From assembly GCA_002400365.1 (NCBI GenBank), contig DHFK01000145.1:1-7908 (forward strand): 7,908 bases of DNA, in the 5' to 3' direction. Within the stretch, counting starts at the first letter, position 1, and each line of letters begins with the position of its first letter. The notes under the pieces are model-generated. The model saw only the letters and a program-made list of their open reading frames with translations, was not told where the DNA came from and did not search any database. This document shows positions 1 to 4,830 of the stretch, in pieces. This DNA is from Anaerolineales bacterium UBA4826. GTDB lineage: Bacteria; Chloroflexota; Anaerolineae; UBA4142. A program made the translations under genes and the position numbers.

Positions 1-1
1 T

Positions 2-64
2 TTTATCTCCTATTGGCAGATCAAGCGTGATGGTTCAAAACGAGGGATTGTGGAGGTCAGATAA
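2..64 (+). CDS. C-terminal fragment of an unidentified upstream gene
   Basis: A reading frame is open from the left edge and stops at the TAA at 62-64. It encodes about 20 residues ending FISYWQIKRDGSKRGIVEVR, a basic tail. Its stop overlaps the ATG of the next gene by one base (TAATG), and the strong ribosome binding site of that next gene lies inside this tail. This is the usual geometry of two translationally coupled genes, and it is the main reason to think the frame is real. The piece is too short to assign to a family. A small coupled pair such as a toxin-antitoxin module is possible but nothing here proves it. Confidence 0.4.
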   Translation, partial: FISYWQIKRDGSKRGIVEVR

Positions 65-279
65 TGATTGCGAATGATCAGGAACTTCAGGTAACCCAGG
101 AACGGATTGCGCACTTTCAAGGTTGGTTGGCTAATCTTCGCCGCACCGCGCGACCAGAAGAATTCGCCGTGCTTTCTAGCGGTTATCGGTTGGAGATAGA
201 ACGGATGCAGGCAGAAGTTTTGGATTACTTGCTTCGTCCGATACGATCGAGCAGCCGAGCGCAACCTGAGGCTGTGTGA
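64..279 (+). CDS. Small hypothetical protein (71 aa)
   Basis: I do not recognise a named function. The ATG at 64 follows an excellent ribosome binding site, GGAGGT at 52-57, with a 6-nt spacer, so the start is well supported. The protein is soluble, lacks cysteine and membrane segments, and looks mainly alpha-helical: a charged first helix (about residues 4-28) and a second helix (about 43-58, rich in Glu, Arg, Met and Leu), then a basic, likely disordered tail. Similar 70-80 residue proteins beginning MI-N-EL and ending in an EI-RMQ-EV-YL helix are, from memory, common as unannotated genes in cyanobacteria and Chloroflexota. The one-base overlap with the frame ending at 64 suggests it is made together with that upstream product. 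An antitoxin-like or adaptor role is speculation. The next gene starts 7 nt after its stop. Confidence 0.6.
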   Translation: MIANDQELQVTQERIAHFQGWLANLRRTARPEEFAVLSSGYRLEIERMQAEVLDYLLRPIRSSSRAQPEAV

Positions 280-286
280 AAATCCG

Positions 287-703
287 ATGTTTCGACTCCG
301 CGAATTTGCTCTCCCTGACTATGACGCCGTCTACGCGCTCTGGCAAAACGCGGGCGACGGCTTGGGCATCGGTCGCTCGGACACGCGCGAGGAAATTGCC
401 AAGAAATTGCAGCGTGACCCCGATTTGTTTCTCGTCGCGGAAAACGATGACAAAATCATCGGCACGGTCATCGGTGGATACGATGGCCGGCGCGGGCTGA
501 TCTATCATCTGGCAGTTGAGGAAGCGTGCCGTCAGCGCGGCATCGGCAAGATGCTGATGGATGAAGTGGAACGGCGCATGATGGCGAAAGGTTGCCTGCG
601 CGCGTACTTGCTCGTCAAGCGCGGCAACGACGACGTGATCGAGTTCTATCGCCGCTTGGGTTGGGAGGCGATGGACATTACGATTTTGGCGAAATCATTG
701 TAG
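287..703 (+). CDS. GNAT family N-acetyltransferase, YpeA-like
   Basis: A single-domain acetyl-CoA-dependent N-acetyltransferase of 138 residues, the usual length for the family. The GNAT order is visible: the beta1-alpha1 start MFRLREFALPDYDAVYALW (1-19); the central strand FLVAENDDKIIGTVIGGYDG (48-67); the strand LIYHLAVEEACRQ; the acetyl-CoA pyrophosphate loop R82-Q-R-G-I-G87, matching Q/R-x-x-G-x-G; and the C-terminal EFYRRLGWE segment (119-127). The sequence FLVAE...IIGTV.GGYDG.RG closely resembles E. coli YpeA as I recall it. The acceptor substrate is unknown; a small molecule or a protein N-terminus or lysine are both possible. The ATG at 287 is chosen because the family starts right at this strand. 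Its ribosome binding site is weak (GAGG at 268-271, too far away), so translation may depend on coupling to the small gene that stops 7 nt upstream. Confidence 0.88.
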   Translation: MFRLREFALPDYDAVYALWQNAGDGLGIGRSDTREEIAKKLQRDPDLFLVAENDDKIIGTVIGGYDGRRGLIYHLAVEEACRQRGIGKMLMDEVERRMMAKGCLRAYLLVKRGNDDVIEFYRRLGWEAMDITILAKSL

Positions 704-720
704 GACAAACCTGCGGATCA

Positions 721-754
721 AACCTTGCGAAGGTTCCAGAACCTTCGCAAGGTT
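721..754 (+). repeat. Perfect palindromic repeat (hairpin) before the peptidase gene
   Basis: AACCTTGCGAAGGTTC at 721-736 and its exact reverse complement at 739-754 are separated by only two bases. Each arm is itself partly palindromic (AACCTT..AAGGTT). There is no T tract after it, so it is not a classical intrinsic terminator. It fills most of the gap between the acetyltransferase stop and the peptidase start and ends one base before the peptidase ribosome binding site. Repeats of this kind are, from memory, scattered in many copies in Chloroflexota genomes; a dispersed repeat is the best reading. Confidence 0.8.
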
Positions 755-760
755 GGAGGG
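755..760 (+). promoter_or_regulatory. Ribosome binding site of the P1 peptidase, decides the TTG start
   Basis: GGAGGG lies directly after the palindrome and 4-5 nt before the TTG at 765. It supports 765 as the start over the in-frame TTG at 753, which lies inside the hairpin and upstream of this site. Confidence 0.6.
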
Positions 761-764
761 CATC

Positions 765-2012
765 TTGACCACACGACCACGCGCGCGCGATCTTGGCATC
801 AGAATCGGACGGATCAAACCGGGCAGATACAATGCCATCACCGACGTCGCCGGCGTTCGCGTCGGGCATACGACGATTAGCGAAGGCGCGGGCAAACTCG
901 TGCCGGGCAAAGGACCGATTCGCACCGGCGTCACTGCCATCTTGCCGCATGGCGGCGATATGTTTCTGGAAAAAGTGACCGGCGCCGTCTTGCGCATCAA
1001 CGGCTTTGGCGAGGTGACCAACGCGGAGCAGATTCACGAGATGGGTTTCCTCGAAGGACCCATTATGCTGACGAACACGTGGAACGTGCCGCGCGTCGCC
1101 GACGCGGTGATTGACTGGAGCATCGAGCGCAACAAGGCGATGGGCGTGGATACGTGGGGCATCAGCCCGGTCGTCGCCGAGACGAGCGACATGTACCTCA
1201 ACGACATTCGCGGACGCCACGTCAACCGCGAGCACGTCTTTCACGCGATTGATACGGCGGCGGGCGGCGCAGTCGCCGAAGGCGCGATCGGCGGCGGGAC
1301 GGGCATGATCTGCTACGATTTCAAAGGGGGCATCGGCACTGCCTCGCGCAAGTTGCCGGACAAACTGGGCGGCTATACCGTGGGCGTGTTGGTGCAGAGC
1401 AATTTTGGCTGGCGACCGCAATTGGTGATTGACGGCGTACCGATTGGGCGCGAGTTGGCGCATTACAAACCGCTGCGGCGCGTTGTCATTGCGAGGAGTC
1501 CTTCGCCTTCGCTCAGGATAAACTCCGCGACGAAGCAATCTCCAATCAGCCCTTTGGGGATTGCTTCGGCGCAAAAGCCGCGTCTCGCAATGACACGACG
1601 CGAACCTGTGATTGACAGCGGCTCGGTGATCGTCGTGATTGCGACCGATGCGCCGTGCTCGTCGCGCATGCTCACGCGTCTGGCAATGCGCGCGCAGAAC
1701 GGACTGGCGCGCACCGGCTCGCATACCGGCAACACGAGCGGCGATTTCGTCATCGCGTTTTCGACGACGCGTCGCAAAAAGCATTTCGCCGATGCGTTGA
1801 CGTACACCGTCGAGCAGATCATCGAGCAAGGCGATCTCATCAACCATCTGTTCTGGTCGGTGGTCGAGGCGACGGAAGAAGCGGTGCTCAACTCGCTCTT
1901 CAAAGCGGAGACGATGACCGGGCGCGATGATCGCGTGGTGCCTGGCTTGCCGATTCCAGAGACGGTGGATTTGATGAAAAAGTACGGACACACGGAAGCG
2001 CATGTGCCATAG
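765..2012 (+). CDS. P1 family (DmpA-like, S58) self-processing aminopeptidase with an in-frame repeat insertion
   Basis: Predicted N-terminal nucleophile aminopeptidase of 415 residues. DmpA-type enzymes cleave themselves at a Gly-Ser bond, and the freed Ser becomes the nucleophile that removes N-terminal residues from peptides or beta-peptides. Family blocks in order are RPRARDLGI (4-12), NAITDVAGVRVGHTTI (23-38), RTGVTAILPH (53-62), GEVTNAEQIHEMGFLE (82-97), PVVAETSDMYLNDIRGRHV (135-153), GGGTGMICYDFKGGIGTASR (176-195), the Asn of QSNFG (N213), then the cleavage motif DSGS-VIVVIATDAP with Gly286/Ser287 and GLARTGS. Start TTG 765 is used because it follows the ribosome binding site and gives the usual N-terminus. 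Residues about 241-278 are encoded by a palindromic repeat and resemble nothing in the family; O. anthropi DmpA has, as I recall, 375 residues and cleaves at Gly249-Ser250. The frame is intact after the insertion, so the gene is probably expressed, but whether it still self-cleaves is unknown. Confidence 0.9.
   Translation: MTTRPRARDLGIRIGRIKPGRYNAITDVAGVRVGHTTISEGAGKLVPGKGPIRTGVTAILPHGGDMFLEKVTGAVLRINGFGEVTNAEQIHEMGFLEGPIMLTNTWNVPRVADAVIDWSIERNKAMGVDTWGISPVVAETSDMYLNDIRGRHVNREHVFHAIDTAAGGAVAEGAIGGGTGMICYDFKGGIGTASRKLPDKLGGYTVGVLVQSNFGWRPQLVIDGVPIGRELAHYKPLRRVVIARSPSPSLRINSATKQSPISPLGIASAQKPRLAMTRREPVIDSGSVIVVIATDAPCSSRMLTRLAMRAQNGLARTGSHTGNTSGDFVIAFSTTRRKKHFADALTYTVEQIIEQGDLINHLFWSVVEATEEAVLNSLFKAETMTGRDDRVVPGLPIPETVDLMKKYGHTEAHVP
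1484..1595 (+). repeat. 112-bp structured palindromic repeat inside the peptidase gene
   Basis: The ends are exact 12-bp inverted repeats, TGTCATTGCGAG at 1484-1495 and CTCGCAATGACA at 1584-1595. Inside lies a perfect 10-bp stem, CGAAGCAATC at 1531-1540 with GATTGCTTCG at 1559-1568. Two smaller stems are possible: GGAGT at 1495-1499 with ACTCC at 1522-1526, and CGGC at 1567-1570 with GCCG at 1577-1580. The smaller stems share a few bases with their neighbours, so not all can form at once. GTCATTGCGAG...GAAGCAATC elements are, from memory, widespread dispersed repeats in Chloroflexota and other bacteria. It carries no transposase, so it would be a non-autonomous element. It is read through in frame, from codon 241 to about codon 277 of the peptidase. 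Confidence 0.8.
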
Positions 2013-2013
2013 T

Positions 2014-2058
2014 GCGTGTTGCGTATTGCGTGAGACGGAACACGCAACACGCAATACG
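2014..2058 (+). repeat. Permuted inverted repeat in the peptidase/mogA gap
   Basis: GCGTGTTGCGT at 2014-2024 pairs with ACGCAACACGC at 2042-2052. Alternatively CGTATTGCGTG at 2022-2032 pairs with CACGCAATACG at 2048-2058. The two 11-bp stems share bases and exclude each other. It fills nearly the whole gap between the peptidase stop and the MogA-like start and leaves that gene without a clear ribosome binding site. No T tract follows, so termination is not supported; a dispersed repeat is more likely. Confidence 0.65.
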
Positions 2059-2072
2059 GATTGAACAAGACA

Positions 2073-2579
2073 ATGCGAATTGGCATTCTCACCATCAGCG
2101 ACCGCGCGTCGCGCGGCGAATACGAAGACAAATCGGGTCCCGCGTTGCGCGAGATGATCCAGAAACATTTCGGCGAAGACGTTGACCTGACGCACGTCGT
2201 CCCCGACGAGTTTATGGAGATCAAGCGCGCGCTCTTGAAATGGTGCGACGACGCGAAACTGGATTTGATTTTGACGACGGGCGGCACCGGCTTTTCGCCG
2301 CGTGACGTGACGCCCGAAGCGACACGCCAGGTGATCGAACGCGATGCGCCCGGCTTGGTGTACGCGATGCTCGCGGCGAGTCTGCAAAAGACGCCGCACG
2401 CGATGCTGACGCGGATGGTCGCCGGCATTCGCGGGCAGACCCTCATCGTCAATTTGCCGGGCAGTCCTCAAGCCGCGTGCGAAAATCTCGCAGTAATTTT
2501 GCCCGCGCTGCCGCACGCGATAGAGTTGTTGCGCGGTAAGACGACCGAGCACAGAATACAGACAACAGACAACAGATAA
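2073..2579 (+). CDS. mogA: MogA/MoaB family molybdopterin adenylyltransferase
   Basis: Predicted cytoplasmic enzyme of molybdenum cofactor synthesis that activates molybdopterin with ATP (adenylylation) before metal insertion. The protein is one MoCF domain: the start MRIGILTISDRASRGEYEDK (1-20), the signature LILTTGGTGFSPRDVTPEAT (65-84) with the Gly-rich loop and conserved Asp and Glu, and the second loop VNLPGSPQA (126-134). From the ATG at 2073 it has 168 residues, close to the usual 160-170. An in-frame TTG at 2061 would add four residues; I prefer 2073 because MRIGILTISDR is the typical family start. No good ribosome binding site is visible for either. The natural C-terminus seems to be near LLRGKTTEH; residues from 160 on and the stop codon come from a tandem repeat array. 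No other Mo-cofactor gene or molybdoenzyme is in view, so the local context does not confirm the pathway. MoaB is the main alternative name. Confidence 0.88.
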   Translation: MRIGILTISDRASRGEYEDKSGPALREMIQKHFGEDVDLTHVVPDEFMEIKRALLKWCDDAKLDLILTTGGTGFSPRDVTPEATRQVIERDAPGLVYAMLAASLQKTPHAMLTRMVAGIRGQTLIVNLPGSPQAACENLAVILPALPHAIELLRGKTTEHRIQTTDNR

Positions 2580-2635
2580 CAGACAACAGATAACAGATAA
2601 CAGATTACAGAGCAACAGGATACAGATAACAGACT
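2551..2635 (+). repeat. Tandem array of about 12 mostly 7-bp units (ACAGAYA)
   Basis: Reading from 2551, the DNA is a run of units ACAGAAT, ACAGACA, ACAGACA, ACAGATA, ACAGACA, ACAGATA, ACAGATA, ACAGATT, an 8-bp ACAGAGCA, then ACAGGAT, ACAGATA and ACAGACT. Eleven of twelve units are exactly 7 bp. The array covers the last codons and the stop of the MogA-like gene and most of the gap before the MFS gene. It resembles short tandem repeat families known in filamentous cyanobacteria and seen, from memory, in Chloroflexota. The rest of the gap (2636-2662) shows nothing recognisable. Confidence 0.85.
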
Positions 2636-2662
2636 TGTCGAAAATCAGAGATCCGAAATTCC

Positions 2663-2670
2663 AAGGAGGG
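2663..2670 (+). promoter_or_regulatory. Strong ribosome binding site for the MFS gene (GTG start)
   Basis: AAGGAGGG ends 5 nt before the GTG at 2676. This near-ideal site fixes the GTG as the start, since no ATG is close by in frame. Confidence 0.75.
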
Positions 2671-2675
2671 GACTC

Positions 2676-3965
2676 GTGAAACCATCCAACCGCTGGCTCG
2701 TCGTCGCCGTGTTCTTTTTCTTTATGCTCTTGCACCAAGCCGACAAGTTGTTGATCGGTCCGCTCACCACGCCGATTATGCAGACGTTCGGGATTGACGA
2801 AGCGCAGATGGGCGCGGTTTTCACCGGCGCGCTCATCGTCGGTTCGATTCTCTATCCGCTCTGGGGCTATTTGTACGATCGCTTTGCGCGCGCCAAATTG
2901 CTCGCGCTCGCGTCATTCATCTGGGGCGCAACGACCTGGATCAGCGCGATCGCGCCGACCTACCCGACGTTTCTTGCCACGCGCGCGTCCACTGGCATTG
3001 ACGACTCGAGTTATCCCGGCCTTTACAGTCTGATCGCCGACTATTTTGGTCCGCATGTGCGCGGCAGGATCTACGGACTATTGCAACTCGCGCAGCCGCT
3101 CGGTTACATGCTCGGCTTGATCGCGGCGACCGCGCTGGTGGGTGCGATGGGTTGGCGCGGGGTGTTCTACGTCACCGGTTTGCTCGGCATCGTTTTGGCA
3201 GTCGTCATTCTCTTCGCCGTGCGCGAGATACCGCGCGGCAGGAGTGAGCCGGAACTTGCCGCCCTGGAGCAAATCGGCGTCTATCGCTTCGACAAACAGA
3301 TCGCGCTCGCGCTCTTCCGCAAGCGCACGCTGCTCTTGTTGTTCGCGCAAGGATTCGTCGGCGTCTTTCCGTGGAACACGATCACGTATTGGTTCTTTCG
3401 CTACCTGGAAACGGAGCGCCATTATTCCCCGGACGCGGTGTTGATGACGATGGCGCCCGCAATCCTGGTATTGGCAGCCGGCTATTTCGTCGGCGGCGCG
3501 TTGGGCGATTTCGCATTCAAACGGACGCCGCGGGGGCGCGTGATCGTTTGCCTGATCGGCGTCTTGACCGGCGCGATTTTGCTCGGCATCACAATGAGTG
3601 TACCGATCGCGAATCAAGGGTTGTTCCTCGTCCTGCTGTTGTTCACCGCGCTCTTCATCCCGTTCGCGGCGGCGAATGTCACTTCGACCGTCTATGACAT
3701 CACCCTGCCCGAAGTTCGCAGTACGGCGATGGCGGTCCAGTATTTCATCGAAAGCAGCGGCGCGGCGCTCGCCCCGCTGATCGCCGGCTTGATCGCGGTG
3801 CGCGCCTCGCTGCACGATGCGATTCTGCTGATCTGCGTCTCCACCTGGATTCTCGGCTCGATCTTTCTCGCGTTCACGGCGCGCGTTGTGCCACACGACA
3901 TCGAAACGCTGCGCGGACAGTTGCGCGAGCGCGCGGCGCGCGAACGGGCGGCGCAACGAGTTTAG
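2676..3965 (+). CDS. MFS transporter, Spinster/organic-anion-like, 12 predicted membrane spans
   Basis: Inner-membrane secondary transporter of the major facilitator superfamily, 429 residues, the normal length. The first span (about 7-28) carries an Asp in HQADKLLIGPL, as in Spinster-like and sugar-phosphate/hexuronate-type carriers. MFS motif A follows span 2 as G64-YLYDRFARAK, with D68 and R69. Span 4 has ATRASTGIDDSSYPGLYSLI (101-120), the usual Arg-Gly-type helix. A central cytosolic loop (about 184-215) links the halves, and the second half repeats a motif A remnant, GGALGDFAFKR (273-283). The C-terminus is a short Arg/Ala/Glu-rich cytosolic helix (about 408-429). The substrate cannot be read from the sequence. 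It precedes the nitrilase-like gene by 44 nt and may import or export a nitrile- or amide-type compound handled by the downstream genes, which is inference from position only. Confidence 0.9.
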   Translation: MKPSNRWLVVAVFFFFMLLHQADKLLIGPLTTPIMQTFGIDEAQMGAVFTGALIVGSILYPLWGYLYDRFARAKLLALASFIWGATTWISAIAPTYPTFLATRASTGIDDSSYPGLYSLIADYFGPHVRGRIYGLLQLAQPLGYMLGLIAATALVGAMGWRGVFYVTGLLGIVLAVVILFAVREIPRGRSEPELAALEQIGVYRFDKQIALALFRKRTLLLLFAQGFVGVFPWNTITYWFFRYLETERHYSPDAVLMTMAPAILVLAAGYFVGGALGDFAFKRTPRGRVIVCLIGVLTGAILLGITMSVPIANQGLFLVLLLFTALFIPFAAANVTSTVYDITLPEVRSTAMAVQYFIESSGAALAPLIAGLIAVRASLHDAILLICVSTWILGSIFLAFTARVVPHDIETLRGQLRERAARERAAQRV

Positions 3966-3967
3966 TA

Positions 3968-4000
3968 ATGTGCGACGCACCGCGCAGGTACGTCGCACAT
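3968..4000 (+). repeat. Hairpin repeat between the MFS and nitrilase-like genes
   Basis: ATGTGCGACGCAC at 3968-3980 pairs with GTACGTCGCACAT at 3988-4000, with one mismatch and a 7-nt loop. The outer 10 bp are perfect. It starts 2 nt after the MFS stop. Its first three bases are an in-frame ATG that would add 14 residues, MCDAPRRYVAHRVA, to the next protein; this is an accident of the repeat. No T tract follows. It could stabilise the MFS mRNA or dampen read-through into the operon. Confidence 0.75.
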
Positions 4001-4009
4001 CGGGTGGCT

Positions 4010-4813
4010 ATGACTCTCCACGTCTCCGCTCTCCAACTCAAATTCACCCATGCCCCCACGCCGCAGGCGTGCTTCGACCACGCGCGCGCGCCGATGGAAC
4101 GCGCGGTAGCCGACGGCGCGCAGTTGGTCGTTCTGCCCAACACCGCTGCGCCGATTCCGCGCGACGCGTACGCCGATTTCTTTTCGGCGCTCGCGGCGCG
4201 GCTGCAAATCTATCTCGCGCCGGGAACAGTGATCGAACGCGATGGCGAGGTACGATACAACACTGCTTACCTCTTCGCCCCCGATGGCAAGATTGTCGGC
4301 GCGCAGCGGCAGACGCATCGCACGCCGGCAGAAATCGCGCGGGGGTTGGCGCAGGGCGACGAGTTGCGCGTGTTCGACATTGGTATTGCGCGCGTCGGGT
4401 TTGTGATCGGCACGGATGTTGAATACCCGGAGGTTTCGCGCATTCTGGCGCTGCAAGGCGCGAACGTTTTGCTTCACCCTGCCGCGTACGGAAGTTGGAG
4501 CGCGCAACATTTCTTGTTCGATCTCTGGCGCGAGGTGCAGTCGAATCAAGTGTTTGGCGTGCAAGCGTGCGCGGTGGGGCAGGGGCAATCCGCGATCTAC
4601 GCGCCGGTCGAAATGACGGACGATCACCAAGGTGACCTGGGTCAACGCGGTTTTCTGGCTCAAGCCGAACTCACGGACGCCGAAGAGATCGTTAGCGCGA
4701 CGCTAGATTTTGAGGCGTTGCAGAAAGTCGTCGCGGGCTATCCGATTTTCGATTTCTTTAACTGCGCGTTCTACGAACGCGAGTTCCCTGAGGTGTATCG
4801 GCAGAGCAAATAA
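4010..4813 (+). CDS. Nitrilase-superfamily (carbon-nitrogen hydrolase) protein lacking the catalytic triad; probable pseudoenzyme
   Basis: A 267-residue protein with the complete nitrilase fold, but all three active-site positions are replaced. Aligned by eye to the intact paralogue at 6228-7322, GAQLVVLPNTA matches GAQLIVFPEYA, so the Glu is Asn44. GAQRQTH matches GTQNKLH, so the Lys is Gln101. VGFVIGTDVEYPE matches VAIPVCMDFTYWE, so the nucleophile Cys is Gly134. Other family blocks stay well conserved: RYNTAYLFAPDGKIVG (about 82-97), GDELRVFDIG and R.LALQGANVLLHPA (about 144-157). This argues for a selected non-catalytic role (a regulatory or structural partner, or ligand binding) rather than decay. 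The start is ATG 4010 (MTLHVSALQLKF), which matches the family's first strand; the ATG at 3968 is in a hairpin repeat. The ribosome binding site GGTGG at 4003-4007 is weak. Its stop is 17 nt before the MBL start. Confidence 0.85.
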   Translation: MTLHVSALQLKFTHAPTPQACFDHARAPMERAVADGAQLVVLPNTAAPIPRDAYADFFSALAARLQIYLAPGTVIERDGEVRYNTAYLFAPDGKIVGAQRQTHRTPAEIARGLAQGDELRVFDIGIARVGFVIGTDVEYPEVSRILALQGANVLLHPAAYGSWSAQHFLFDLWREVQSNQVFGVQACAVGQGQSAIYAPVEMTDDHQGDLGQRGFLAQAELTDAEEIVSATLDFEALQKVVAGYPIFDFFNCAFYEREFPEVYRQSK

Positions 4814-4817
4814 TGAC

Positions 4818-4822
4818 GGAGG
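4818..4822 (+). promoter_or_regulatory. Ribosome binding site that fixes the MBL gene start at 4831
   Basis: GGAGG lies 8 nt before ATG 4831. The alternative ATG at 4813 overlaps the previous stop (TAATG) but would place this site inside the coding region, so 4831 is preferred. Confidence 0.7.
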
Positions 4823-4830
4823 AAATCTTA

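Noticed and set aside
721..754. Rho-independent terminator after the acetyltransferase gene
   Set aside because: The stem is long but is followed by GGAGGG rather than a T tract, and the same holds for the inverted repeats at 2014-2058 and 3968-4000. No classical terminator was found in the window.
1480..1610. Peptidase gene disrupted into a pseudogene by the repeat
   Set aside because: The frame is open across the element and the DSGS-VIVVIATDAP and GLARTGS blocks follow in the same frame, so the gene is not broken at the sequence level.
2551..2635. Possible CRISPR array
   Set aside because: The units are 7 bp and directly adjacent, with no spacers and no cas gene nearby. It is a simple tandem repeat.
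678..2738. 686-codon open frame on the minus strand
   Set aside because: It lies opposite the well-supported peptidase, MogA-like and MFS genes. Its product is Arg/His/Ala-rich low-quality sequence without a domain, and it reads through all the repeats. This is a shadow caused by GC-rich codon use.
3078..3998. 306-codon minus-strand open frame opposite the MFS gene
   Set aside because: The product is rich in Arg, Gln, Asp and Glu with no motif, while the opposite strand encodes a clear 12-span transporter with a strong ribosome binding site.
3886..4422. 178-codon + strand open frame bridging the MFS and nitrilase-like genes
   Set aside because: It overlaps both real genes in another frame and yields Arg/Ala-rich sequence with no motif.
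4813..4830. ATG 4813 as start of the MBL gene (TAATG overlap)
   Set aside because: It has no ribosome binding site of its own and would enclose the good one at 4818-4822; the family's usual N-terminus begins at 4831.
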